A DNA stretch of 52,894 nucleotides, from NCBI GenBank assembly GCA_904063045.1, contig CAJFCJ010000079.1:1-52894 (forward strand), written 5' to 3'. Shown here piece after piece: positions 36,490 to 46,803 of this stretch. The translations under genes were made by a program, and so were the position numbers. Under the pieces are notes generated by a model. It was not told where the DNA came from and ran no database searches. It saw only the letters and a program-made list of their open reading frames with translations. The stretch's first letter is position 1. Each line of letters starts with the position of its first letter. Origin of the DNA: Dimorphilus gyrociliatus (Eukaryota > Annelida > Polychaeta > Dinophilidae).

Positions 36490-37839
36490 TTAATTCTTCA
36501 CATTAAGCCCGTTATCCTTTACTGTAAACAGTGTTTGACGTAGTTCTCGGTCGTATATCAAAACAATATAAGGTTTATCAACAACTAACTTTTCTGGGTA
36601 TACTTCGCCGCAATTATAAGTAACTTCAGCAGCAGCAGCCCCCTCTATTCCATTTTCATCAATTTTAACTCTAACTTTCATGACAAATTTAGCAAAATCT
36701 GGATTAGGACCGCCCTGATAGGTCTCTGGAAACATTTTATTTAGGTCAATGTCTTCACAAACCTGATCAAACTTTGGAAAAATAAGTTTTATCATGTTAT
36801 TTTCAAAAGCATCATGTTTCATTCTAAAATTACCTTCTTCACCATATGTGCAATTTTCGATAAATTTTGTATAGACTTCTTTCCATTCCTCAGCATTACT
36901 AACCAAAAACGTAGGTGCAATATAAATAGCCTCAAATCTATTAAGATGTCGTCTTTTTGTATCATCATTTAATGGTAAAATGAAGACATATATTAGTTTT
37001 TCTGGATCTATCATATATCTACTTACTTTTATATAGATCATAGAAGAATAAACGTAATCTCTGAATATCTTTTTACCTTCAATATTGGTAAATTCCATTC
37101 TCTCTTTCATAGGGGTTAACCCGTACTGCCATGTACCCTTAAAGTACAAAATGCTAAGATAAATTCGTGCACCCGGTTGAAGTATGCCTGATTCTTCTAA
37201 TCTGTAGCCTATCATTCCATTTGTTAGTTGCCTGACGTAATCATCGACGCTCTTTATAATCGTTCCTACTTTTTCTGTATCATTAGAATGAGTATGTAAT
37301 GATAAATAATTTGTAATATCTTCCTTTTTAACACGCTTGCTAATCATATCTTCTGCAGCTACTACAATAATATGAGATTTTGCCACTAAACATTGATCTT
37401 TGAAATATCCAATTCTTTCTTTTTTATATCATAAGAACAGGTTTTCAAATTTGGAAAAGCAATATCAAATTTGGAAAAGCAATATCTAATAAGCTATTTT
37501 CTCCAGTAAAGGGGTCATATTCACCAGCTAATGCTTGTGCTAAAACATTGTTAAAGAAACAAGCAAAGGAAAACAGCTGTTCTTCATTTGATGAATTTTT
37601 GAAAAACTCAATATTCTTTAATGTCACAGTGTGATAGACTATCTCGGTCTTATATAGTTTATCCATAGCAGTTCTGAGGTAATTTGAGGCTTCCACATTG
37701 GTACTAGTATTGGGTCGTTGCTGCTCTTCCTCTTCAGAAACAACTGATGATGAATTGAAGTCCAAAATATCTTCAGTAAAGTCAGATGGAGACAAGATGT
37801 TCTAACCATAATTTGTGAAACTATAAAAAAAATTTTCAT
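36490..37839 (-). pseudogene. Serpin (serine protease inhibitor family), broken
   Basis: The long C-terminal frame (37386 to 36490) contains serpin landmarks: LSILYFKGTWQ (breach/strand region), the reactive-loop hinge VKIDENGIEGAAAAEV with its Glu-x-Gly-x-Glu-Gly-Ala-run, and VDKPYIVLIYDRELRQTLF near the end. The N-terminal frame (37795 to 37445) carries EQLFSFACFFNNVLAQAL. A short ATG-started frame from 37839 (MKIFFIVSQIMV) may be the signal peptide, with CCC directly before the ATG. Three lesions break the gene: a shift near 37795, a 20-bp tandem duplication at about 37445-37484, and a shift in an A-run near 37425. Intact serpins trap proteases through the loop. Microsporidian serpins are known and thought to be horizontally acquired. 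The residues after the hinge (TYNCGEVY) do not let me name a target protease. Confidence 0.85.
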
Positions 37840-37842
37840 GGG
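37840..37842 (-). promoter_or_regulatory. CCC signal abutting the serpin ATG
   Basis: On the minus strand 'agtccc' runs directly into ATG. It has the same type of start signal as the transposon genes, which supports 37839 as the original start. Confidence 0.5.
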
Positions 37843-37964
37843 ACTATTATTTTTCTCTTTTTTATATTTTTAACACGTATTTATTTCCAAATAGGTTTTT
37901 CAACAAATAAAAATGAGGTCAAGAGCAGTGTTATATTGATTTTTATATTCAATATTTTAAAAAT

Positions 37965-38947
37965 AATTGGCTGGAGTACCAATCTGTTCTACCCATTGGT
38001 GTGTGTCAAAAAAAAAAATTTAACCCTTGTAAAATGAATAATTTTTTGAATAATGAAACATTAAAAACCTTATTAAAGAGTTTATTGTCCCAAAATTCCC
38101 CAAGATATTGTGAATTATGTAATGGTAGTGTATCTATTACACTAAAAAACAACCTTAACTTTACATATAAGTGTAAAACACGTTCATGTAGGAAGGAAAA
38201 TGGTGTATTTAAAAATACTATTTTTTATAGAACAAATTACCTGCTGTTTTTTAAAGTAATATGGTTATGGTTGCGTAATTATAACATAGATCAAATCATA
38301 GAGATATCAGGTTCAAATAAAAAAACCATACATAAATTTATTAAGTTATTTCTACCTAAAATGGAAAAATTTTATCTAAAAGCATTTGGGAAGATTGGAG
38401 GTGAAGGTGTTGTAATTGAAGCTGACGAATCTAAATTTGGGAGAACTAAGTACAATGTAGGTAGGACTGTAGAAGGTGTATGGGTGGTTGGTTTAGTAGA
38501 AAAAACGGAGCAAAGAAAAATCATACTAGTTCCAGTAGTTAAAAGGGACAGTATCACTATGAACACAATATTTGATCCATATGTCAAATCAGGATCTGTT
38601 GTAAATACTGATCTTTGGAAAGGATACAGTAACACAAAGAAAATTACAAACATTATACTGTCAATCATAAGCAGAACTATAAAGATCCTATAACAGGAGC
38701 TCACACAAACACAATTGAGGGGAATTGGAGGACTATTAAAACTGAAGTACCTAATCATTGTAGAAAATTCACTGAGATTTTACCATATTATCAAAGTTTA
38801 TGATAAAAAGATGGTTTTCAGACAATTATTTCGAGGTTTTATTAAAATTTTTGATTTGTTAATTGTTTTTTTGTAAAAATAAACAAGGGTTAAATTTTTT
38901 TTTTGACACACACCAATGGGTAGAACAGATTGGTACTTTAGCCAATT
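37965..38947 (+). mobile_element. Merlin-like transposon B
   Basis: The element is 983 bp with very long terminal inverted repeats (about 65 bp). Both ends read AATTGGCT, then AGTACCAATCTGTTCTACCC and ATTGGTGTGTGTC, and then an A-run leading into TTTAACCCTTG. The two ends differ at only a few positions. I could not find a convincing target duplication. It carries one transposase gene with a single frameshift. Confidence 0.9.
38034..38803 (+). pseudogene. Merlin/IS1595-type transposase of element B, one frameshift
   Basis: The start is the ATG at 38034, just after CCCTTGTAAA from the terminal repeat. An upstream GTG at 38001 lies in the inverted repeat and is unlikely to be used. Zinc-type cysteines are CELCNGS and CKTRSCRKENG. 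The core has VVIEADESKFGRTKYNVG (first Asp), SVVNTDLWKGYS (second Asp), and GAHTNTIEGNWRTIK (Glu). A 1-nt shift near 38640-38660 separates the second and third catalytic motifs. After it the family motif HYTVNHKQNYKDP is read in the new frame to the stop at 38803. Everything else is intact, so a single sequencing error or a young lesion could explain it. Confidence 0.9.
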
Positions 38948-39196
38948 TTTTTATAAATACAAATATAGAATTTTGATAAAAACTAATTATAAAAAACAGA
39001 TAAAAGTTACTTTAAATTGCTTTATTTAAAAAGAAATTAATTATTTTCATGAATATAACTTTTTTTGAAAATTTGTATATTTTTTGATTTTATGTTTTTA
39101 TATTAAAACCACTAAGTTAGCACCCGTTTTAAAAACAGGTGGTTCAAAATAATAAACGAATAAATAAACTATTAACTATATAAACAATTTTCTACT

Positions 39197-40117
39197 TTAT
39201 AATAACCCTTTGTAAACAACATTATCAATGTATACTTTCCCCTTTTCAATAAAAATTTTCAAATTATTGTCTTCTTTTACTCTAAAAAGAGCTACATATA
39301 ATTGACCATGTGCAAAAATAGGCTGTGGTAAATAAAGAACAACTTTATCAAATGACCGTCCTTGTGATACATAAAATGTAACTGGAAGAGCAAATTTTAT
39401 TAGAAACTGTCACCTTTTTAATACGAAAGTCAGCAGTGTTTCACTGGGTGCTATATCAATTCTTGATATAGCACAACACACAACCTTTATTATTACCTTT
39501 AAGTATTTCGTATTTAATTATATAGGCATGCATTTCCAGTATAACCATCCTGGTTCCATTAAAAAGTCTGTTTTTTGGATCTATATTTCTTAATAACATT
39601 ACGATAGATCCTACTTTAAGTCTTAATTCATGATATTTGGTTGTTGTTTGTTTAGAAATTCAGTGGTATAATTATTCTTTGAGTCTTCATCATCTGAAAC
39701 CACTGAATCAGAATTAAATAAACTCTTTCATCTTCACTAATTAAATTTGTTAAATCATTATTTATTTTATTTAAAAACTCGTTTTTGGTTGTCAAGATTA
39801 CGCTGTTGGCTATATCATTATTATCTATTCTATTATCAAATATTTGTTTTATTAAATTTTGATTTTCAATAATATATCTTTTTGGTACTTCTATGGAATT
39901 TGTTTTTCCATGTCCAACTTTCATTAACTACTTATTGAATTTATTATTATTGATAGCTCTCATGTTTTCCTTTAATTTAATAATACTAACATATTTTCAC
40001 AGAGGAAAACTTTTTATCAGGTTTTCAATTATATCATTTTTATTATCATTCACAACAACATTGTCAGTTTGTTTAAAATTACCACCGAGTAATACAGGTT
40101 TATTCCAAACAGCGGTA
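39197..40117 (-). pseudogene. Pif1-like helicase fragment, possibly from a Helitron
   Basis: Helicase motifs read in order on the minus strand: PVLLGGNFKQT (GGDFRQ motif), KLKENMRA (NMR motif), HELRLKVGSIVMLLRNIDP followed by LFNGTRMVILE, then PVTFYVSQGRSFDKVVLYLP, and finally HGQLYVALFRV near the C-terminus. This order is typical of Pif1 helicases and the helicase part of Helitrons. The N-terminal half with the ATP-binding P-loop is missing; the sequence stops where element C begins. There are several frameshifts, and a TGA replaces the tryptophan expected in SFPLW. A small inverted repeat (CACCyGTTTT type) at about 39121-39142 lies downstream, as in Helitron 3' ends, but is not conclusive. 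Confidence 0.8.
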
Positions 40118-41144
40118 AGGATGAAAATTCCGAGACTTTTGTAAAATTATTAAAAAATTCAAAAAAGGTCTAGAGGTTTTAAAAGTTAAAAAACTCTAAC
40201 TTTTATTTTTATCCTTCCATGCGCAATTTTGCTTGGTTTTTTATAAAATAAAGTGTAATGAGCTAGTATCAAGTAGATGACTTATCCAACTATTTAATAA
40301 GTGAGAATATAATATCTCATCTTATTGTTGTTCGACTTGTGATTCTCCTGTTAAACTCAGAAAAGATAAATTTAAAGCCGGATGGTTTTTTCTATATACG
40401 TATTAGTTTTAAAAGAAATTTAGCTTTAAAAAAATCATATTTAATGATAAAATAAAATACAACTAACAGACCTTTTTAAAATTAATTATATGCTTTTTAC
40501 AAGAAATGAAAGACAGATATTGCTGAAAAGTCCCTAGGTATTAATAAAAAAATCTAATAAAATATATACTGTTCATAAGAAGGTCAATAAAAAAACATAT
40601 GGACCCTTTTCGAAAGATTAGGAGAATATGGTGAAGTAGAGATTGACGAAACACTAATTAGTAAAAGGAGTATAACAGAAGGAAGATAACTGAACAGAAA
40701 TGGCTTTGGGGAGCAATAGAGAGAAACACAGGCAACTTCTATTTAAAATAGGTTAAAATAGAACTCATCTTGTCTTAGAAATGTAATAAGGGACGCAATT
40801 AAAGAAGATTCCTTAGTTTTGAGTGACGAATGGCCCAGCTATATGCACTTTTTTGGAGGAATGACAGTTATTATCACGAAATGTTAACCACTATAGAGAG
40901 TTTGTCAATGCATTACTGGTGCTCGCACTCAAAACATTGAAAACTTGTGGTCTAGGTTAAAAAGACTTGAGGCCAGATACTTTCAAATAATTTAACCTTG
41001 AATTATACTTAGCGAGTTTTGTTTCAGATGTAAGAATAAAAAAAAAATTGAAGAATATTTATTCAAGTGTTAATTTTATTAAAAGCTTAGATAATTAAAA
41101 TTTAAACTTTTAATAATTTTAAAAAATCCTGGAGTTTTACACCT
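40118..41144 (+). mobile_element. Merlin-like transposon C, old relic
   Basis: The ends are imperfect inverted repeats. The left AGGATGAAAATTCCGAG and the inverted right AGGTGTAAAACTCCAGG are both followed by similar T/A-rich bases ending in AAAATTATT. Length (about 1.03 kb) matches the other Merlin-like copies. It abuts the truncated helicase on the left and the dispersed repeat on the right. The terminal repeat and protein resemble element G. There is no clear target duplication. Confidence 0.65.
40250..41080 (+). pseudogene. Transposase relic of element C
   Basis: Motifs are still visible in three frames. DDLSNYLISENIIS matches the N-terminus of the element G transposase (DDLRYFLVEKGIVS). 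GEYGEVEIDETLISKR carries the first Asp, SLVLSDEWPSYMHFF the second, and [19 protein letters not shown] the Glu. Many frameshifts and stops lie between. It is related to element G but more decayed. Confidence 0.75.
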
Positions 41145-41937
41145 CAATAAAAATTCATTATGATAAACAGATTGCTGCATATATTTTTATAAGTATTATA
41201 ATTATTGTATCTATTTTGATTTTTTAAATTCAAATTCTTAATCTTTTACTAATTTTAATCCTATTTCTAAATTACTTACATACCACACCTTTACATTATT
41301 ATCAGTTTTTTACTACATAAATAATTCCCACATAAACTCAAATATATTGTTAAAACTGCGTCTAAATATCCTAAAACACCTTCTATTATTATACTCTTTC
41401 TATTTATCAAATCTATGGTATCATCATTTAACAAATCAGGTACTTTCTAATAAGATTCGGAATTATTAAAAGTTAACCTAAAAATTCTTATTGTACGACT
41501 ACTTGAATAACTAAAGAAATAAGTAATTCTTGACTTTATTTGAAAAATAGAACCTTCTATGCTTTCATATAAAAAAATTAAAGGTCAGGAAAAGCTATAA
41601 TTTTTATAAGCCAGAACCCCCTAAGCATAAAAAGAACACTTTTCTATCTCTATTAACATTTATATTAATATTATGATCTGCTATTGTTAAATTCAATTTA
41701 AAGGTAAAAATTGTTCATTATTATTTTGTTGTTCATCAAATATTAATAAAAGATGAAGCAGTATTCTTCTCAGTTTTATATAATCTATTAAATTGTTTTG
41801 TTGATTTCTCTCCCTTTCTTTTTATTTTATTACTGGAAAGTTTTTTGCTAAAATTTGCTTTCAGAGCCCCTTAAAAATAAATATTAGGGAAAAATAAATA
41901 GACAGTTTCTTTTAAAATAAAGTTTTATTAATTTTTA

Positions 41938-42783
41938 TCAGTGCAAAAACTTCCATAAACGGATTTTCTTTTTTTAGAAATAAATAATCTTTTATATGTT
42001 CACTTAAATTATTTTTTTATATTATTTCCTCTGTTTTTAAGTAGTGTATCAACCGCTTCTATTGTTTTTCTATATTTTAGTATGAACTTGTGGTATAATT
42101 TTATCTTTAAATGCATCTTTATGTTTTATCGTAAAATGTCCATACTCATATAATTTAATATCACAATATCCTTTCCATTCATCTGTAATGATTACAGAAT
42201 ATTCTTCTACATTTCTATTGATGATTTTTTGGAGTGTTTTTTATCTCTTCTCATTGCAACTTCAAAAAAGCATTCTTTTGTCGATCTACATAGTCCCCCA
42301 ACTACCCAAACTTGTTTATTACACCTTCCTATGTTGTACTTGCGTTTACTAACTGCACTTTCATCAATTTCCAGTACCTTTCCATCACCTCCTATTTTAG
42401 TCAAATGATCTATCCCGATTTTGCTATGAATCAAATCCAATCACTATTTTATAAGGCTTATAATTAACTCCATATTCACCGTTTATTCTACAGAAAGGTG
42501 TCTTAACAAACCATTCGTAGATTATAAAAATTATTTGTTTCAGAGATGCTTTAATATTTGCAAATACTGAACTTTTGTGTATAGAAATCTTTAACTTACC
42601 ACATTTATTAGACTTACACATTCAAATTAATTCATCAACATTGTGATGTGGTACTAAAAACATTCCTTTTCTGCATTTTTTACAAAAAGACTTTTTTTTC
42701 AAAACACCCAAATCACATAACCAAGAAAAAAAATAGCGCGGACAGATTATTTTCTCATGTAATTCTATTCTATTTACAACCAT
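41938..42783 (-). pseudogene. Merlin/IS1595-type transposase relic D
   Basis: The ATG at 42783 is preceded by 'gaccca', again a CCC signal. The N-terminus contains zinc-type CKKCRKG and CKSNKCGK. The core reads GGDGKVLEIDESAVSKRKYN with the first Asp, then VWVVGGLCRSTKECFFEV. Shifts then break the frame around the second Asp (MNGKDI region, expected DEWKGY) and the third motif (VHTKI, followed by a stop). The tail is KRLFISKKRKSVYGSF with a stop at 41938. Total span (282 codons) is normal for the family. Terminal repeats were not identified. It lies inside the dispersed repeat next to the MULE, so one of them may have inserted into the other. Confidence 0.75.
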
Positions 42784-42880
42784 TGGGTCGATTTTACAGA
42801 ACTTTAAGGGGACCTGAAAGCAAATTTTACCAGTTTTTTTAATTAGAAAAGAAATTTTATAGAGACTTAAATGTAAGGCT

Positions 42881-44548
42881 GAGCATCAACTCGTCATATG
42901 ACGAGTTGAGGCAAACTCGTCAAAATCTCAAATAGGGGTTAAAATTCCTCAACTCGTCAAATGACGAGTTGAAAAAATAAATTTTTTAAAATTATAAAAA
43001 ATGTTTAAAAATTAAAAAATTTTAATTTTCTAATAACCAATTAATTGTACTTTCTAAAGCAATTAAAAATCCATTTTCTTGAAATAAATCATAGTTTTCC
43101 AAAATAGTCCTTAATTTTATTTCTTTCTTAAATTCACTATTAGGCAACTCCACAAACTTGCCAGAAATAGTTTGTATTATATTGAATCTTGCTCTTTCTT
43201 CTTCTTTACATAATATTTCCCAAAACCTTGCAATGTTTGGATGTGCTATCATGGACTCATGATTAATAACACGATGCCAGGCCTCGAGAATATTCGTAGT
43301 TCTGGGAAGATTATTAAGTATTCTTAGATGGCATGACCAAAATTCTATATTGTATACTGGGTAGATAAACTTTCTATCTTCAAAAAAACCTACAAAACTT
43401 TTTTCAAAATACTCCAAAAATTTCTTTATAGCTGCTTTATTGTCACTCGTCATTTCTAGTCTAAGTTTTATATAGCTAAATGCATCTAAAACTTCTTCTG
43501 TGGGATAAAAAGATAAATTTAATAGATTTCTAATGAGTTTCTTAAAATCATTATTACTTTTATAATTGGTTGTAAGACCAAATTTTTGAATGTTTTTCCA
43601 AACTAATTGCCCAAAGTGAAAGTTGCAGCCATATACAGATGCCAAGGGAAATACATCTTCCAGCGAATTTTTGAGCCCTTTTTCAAAATCTATAACAATG
43701 GTTTCGGGATCAAAACCAGCCTCTTCTTTTATTCTTTTAAATGCTGTATTATAACTGTTTTCTTTTTTATTCTTAAGTAGTAAAAAGCAAATAGGATAAA
43801 ATTTCCCAATTATTCGAGCATGTATTGTTACTAGCTGATAAACCCCGTTTGGAACAGATTTGAAGGTTCCATCAATCAAAAATATTCTAGATTTCAGCAT
43901 ATATGAACGTTGAAATGGAGATTGAAAAAGAACGATTCTATTTTCATCTTCAATACCAGTGTCAAATTGTAAAAAGCTATCCCCTCTTATATTTTTGTGT
44001 AAACTTTTAGGGAAATCAGGTATACTCGGCTTTAGGTTTTTAAATTTTTTATTTTTGATTCTATTGACAGAGTTTTTTAAACTTTTCTCTGTTGGCATAT
44101 GGGGAATTAAATTTAACTCCGTTTTCCCCATCATCTCGATCACCATATTAGAGGTTCTCTGGTGGGATATACTAGCAGTATTTATCAACTCCTGCTTTCT
44201 TATTAATACATCTGCTTTTATCTGATCAGGTCCATGACTATGATCAGTAACCTTGTCAATTTCTTTCTTGTTATTAAGGTGTATACGCCCCTTACACGTT
44301 CTATTTTGACATCTCCACCATTCTGTGTTCTCCTGTTTGTTTTGATTAAGATTATAAATATATCCCTGGTAAATTAATAAAGGTTTTCCTCTTTGACTTT
44401 TTACATAAATAATTTCTGACATTTAAGGTATAAAAAAATTTTAAAAAATTTATTTTTTCAACTCGTCATTTGACGAGTTGAGGAATTTTAACCCCTATTT
44501 GAAATTTTGACGAGTTGCCTCAACTCGTCATATGACGAGTTGAGGCGC
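42881..44548 (-). mobile_element. MULE (Mutator-like) transposon with palindromic ends, complete
   Basis: The terminal inverted repeats are about 115 bp and nearly identical. Each contains the palindrome CAACTCGTCATATGACGAG (then TTG), a half site AACTCGTCAAAAT, a shared AAATAGGGGTTAAAATTCC, and a second near-palindrome CAACTCGTCAAATGACGAG. The motif TCAACTCGTCA therefore occurs five times per end. One intact transposase gene fills the interior. No convincing 9-10-bp target duplication could be assigned. Base composition is less AT-rich than the flanks, suggesting a recent arrival. Confidence 0.9.
43022..44422 (-). CDS. MULE transposase with FLYWCH-type zinc finger, intact
   Basis: This 466-residue protein has an N-terminal FLYWCH-like finger: GYIYNLNQ, WWRCQNRTCKGRIHL, then DHSHGPD with His-x-His, around residues 20-65. 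The MULE catalytic domain follows: IFLIDGTFKSVPNGVYQL (first Asp, about residue 184), ETIVIDFEKGLKNSL (second Asp), the YGCNFHFGQLVWKNIQK Cys/His motif, and LPRTTNILEAWHRVIN with the catalytic Glu. Similar FLYWCH-MULE proteins are common in arthropod genomes, so transfer between host and parasite is possible. The start at 44422 is supported by a nearby 'tacctta' and by the fit of the N-terminal domain. No lesions are seen. Confidence 0.93.
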   Translation of the reverse strand: MSEIIYVKSQRGKPLLIYQGYIYNLNQNKQENTEWWRCQNRTCKGRIHLNNKKEIDKVTDHSHGPDQIKADVLIRKQELINTASISHQRTSNMVIEMMGKTELNLIPHMPTEKSLKNSVNRIKNKKFKNLKPSIPDFPKSLHKNIRGDSFLQFDTGIEDENRIVLFQSPFQRSYMLKSRIFLIDGTFKSVPNGVYQLVTIHARIIGKFYPICFLLLKNKKENSYNTAFKRIKEEAGFDPETIVIDFEKGLKNSLEDVFPLASVYGCNFHFGQLVWKNIQKFGLTTNYKSNNDFKKLIRNLLNLSFYPTEEVLDAFSYIKLRLEMTSDNKAAIKKFLEYFEKSFVGFFEDRKFIYPVYNIEFWSCHLRILNNLPRTTNILEAWHRVINHESMIAHPNIARFWEILCKEEERARFNIIQTISGKFVELPNSEFKKEIKLRTILENYDLFQENGFLIALESTINWLLEN

Positions 44549-44999
44549 ACCGGTAAACATTTTTTGTTAATACTCCACATTTGACGATAAGTATCTAAAT
44601 TTCATTATTAACTTATTTAAAGATTTTTTATCTAATTTTAAACTTCATTGCTAGGTTTGTTATTATTCATTTTTTACGATGTTCTATTAGTCAAGTGTTG
44701 TATCCTAACTTCATTTTATATAGGATATAATATTTACTAATTCTAATTTATATTTTATATATTGATTAAAATTTGCTTATGCTAAAATTATTTCTGATTC
44801 TCTAAATATCACCTATATAGAAGTGTTGAATTTTAGTTTATTTTTAATAAAGTTTAGTTTTTTATAATTTATATAACTGTTTTGTGAACTTAATATTTCA
44901 CTGCTATTATAGGCTTGATTCTATTATAGACATATTAGATAAGAATTAAATATCTCAGAAAGGTTATTTTTATTCGTTTATTTATAAAATGTTTATTTA

Positions 45000-46468
45000 C
45001 AGTCTGTAAAAAAAGTAAACAAGAAAAGTTTATTAAAAAATTCATGAAGACAACAATTTTATATTTACATAATATCTTAGAAAAAATAACAATAATCATG
45101 ATACTAACAAGTATGATTTTGAAAAATTATATGATCAGCTTACCCCCTTTTTATCTCAAGAAAACTTTTTGGACTGTAAAAAAATAGTGAACAGGATCAA
45201 AACTTTGAAATTTCCCTCCAATAAGGTATAAATTCGATCTAATTTAACCCTTTATGACTAGAAAAATCAATGAAGAAACAAAATGGAAAGCCATATTGCT
45301 CTATAAAGAAAATTTCAAATATCGAGAGATTAGTGATAAAACAGGACTAACTCTATCAATAGTCCACAGTATAATTAAAAAATATACTAATAATAATACT
45401 ATAGAACATTTAAGGGGAATGGTCGTCCATCTAAGTTATCTAACAGTATGAAACATCATTTATTAAACCTTAATAATGAAAACAGATTTTTATCAATAAG
45501 AAAGATAGCAGAAAAAATACAAATAGCATGTAATTCCGATATTTCACATGCATCTGTAAAGAATTACTTAAATAAAATGGACATAGAAGCCTTTATACCA
45601 TGTTCTAAGCCACTCTAACAACCAAGGCATATTGAAGTTAGATACGATGCAAGTAAGAGGTGGATAAAGATGCCAAAAAGCGCGCTAAAAACGATTATAT
45701 TCTCCAATGAATCAAAATTTAACCTTGCTAACAACGATGGAAGTCCAAAAGTATGGCGTACAAAATCTTCTAAACTTGATATTCAAAATATCAAGAAGAC
45801 TATAAAATTTGGAGATGGTTCTGTGATGGTTTGGGGTGTTTTTCATATAATAGTGTTGGAGAACTAAAATTTATAAAAATAAATATTAACATTCTACAAT
45901 ATTGTAGCATGCTATCTAGCTCTTTGCTTAATTATACTAAAAAATGGGTCTTAAAGAGTATATTTTTGTACAAGACAATGACCCAAAACATACAAGCAAG
46001 CTTGCAAAAGAATTTTTTTAGAAAATAATGTTAAAGTAGAACCTTGGCATGCTAATCACCAGACTGTAACCATATTGAATATCTGTGGGCAATTAGAAAG
46101 CGTAGAATATGGCAGAAAACATTCAAAAAAAATCCGACCTGAAAGAAGCTATAACTAAAGAATGGAATTCAATATCAATAGAGACATGTAGAAAACTAGC
46201 TTTAAACTTTAAAAAATCCGCTCTTATAATATATTGAGCAAAAGGCGGATATATTAATAAATAATTTTTCCTGTTCACTTTTTTTTTACAGTCCAAAAAG
46301 TTTTATTGAGATAAAAAGGATTTAAGCTGATCATATAATTTTTCAAAATAATATTTGTTAGTATCATGACCGTTGTTCATTTTTTTAAGATATTATGTAA
46401 ATATAAAATTGTTGTTTTCCTTAGTTTTCTAATAAATTTTTCTTGTTCACTTTTTTTTTAACAGATTG
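45000..46468 (+). mobile_element. Tc1/mariner element 1 with double-site inverted repeats
   Basis: A TA dinucleotide flanks each end (44998-44999 and 46469-46470). The terminal inverted repeats are about 195 bp (45000-45195 and 46270-46468) and carry two copies of the same site, ACTGTAAAAAAAnnGTGAAC-like, at the outer and inner edges. This is the IR/DR architecture known from other Tc1 elements. Copy IV of the dispersed repeat (near 34110) has the corresponding uninterrupted sequence. Confidence 0.93.
45254..46237 (+). pseudogene. Tc1-like DD34E transposase of element 1, broken
   Basis: The start ATG follows 'ttaaccctt', a CCC signal. The N-terminus is a helix-turn-helix DNA-binding domain (YREISDKTGLTLSIVHSIIK), followed after a frameshift near 45420 by GRPSKLSNSMKHHLL and a second HTH. 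An in-frame TAA occurs near 45617. The catalytic core reads IIFSNESKFNL, where the first Asp is replaced by Asn. It continues with GDGSVMVWG, a shift, FVQDNDPKHTSKLAKEF (second Asp), another shift, and PDCNHIEYLW with the Glu. Several lesions plus the lost Asp make this copy inactive. Confidence 0.9.
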
Positions 46469-46803
46469 TATAATATATAATATGTTATTTATACTAGAAT
46501 GTATGAGTTCTTTTGATAGATGAAAATTATCTATGTAGTATTTGGGCTATTGGAATTCTAAATCCTTATTATTTATAATGTTCCAAAGAGTGTAATTTTG
46601 ATAGATTTTAAATTCAAATTCAGTCATTTCTGTTATTTTCAAATTTCAAATTTTTTATAAATTTTTTATTATTATAAGAATAAAAAAATAACTATGCGAA
46701 CTTAAACAGTTTTTTTAAAAGTTATAAATTGAGAAAAATATATGTTTTCTGAAAAAATTTTGATAGGATTTATTTGTTAATGATATACCTTACATCTAAA
46801 GGA

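Larger units (their letters stand above)
41145..46800. repeat. Degenerate dispersed repeat, copy V, interrupted by transposons
   Basis: Three pieces align with copy IV: 41145-41920 with about 33060-33720, 44555-44999 with about 33750-34110, and 46470-46800 with about 34115-34510. The gaps are filled by relic D plus the MULE, and by Tc1 element 1. The left piece contains another relic frame on the minus strand (41240-41650, with DLLNDDTIDLINRKSIII). This comparison fixes which sequence is inserted and which is host repeat. Confidence 0.75.

Noticed and set aside
38372-38758. 128-codon minus-strand frame in element B
   Set aside because: Antisense shadow of the transposase catalytic core; the plus strand carries the IS1595 motifs.
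37957-38955. 8-bp target duplication around element B
   Set aside because: The similar flanking words (attggct / agccaat) are inverted, not direct, so they belong to the terminal repeats.
42870-44560. A 9-bp target duplication around the MULE
   Set aside because: The flanks 'tgtaaggct' and 'accggtaaa' do not match; the exact ends or flanks may have been altered.
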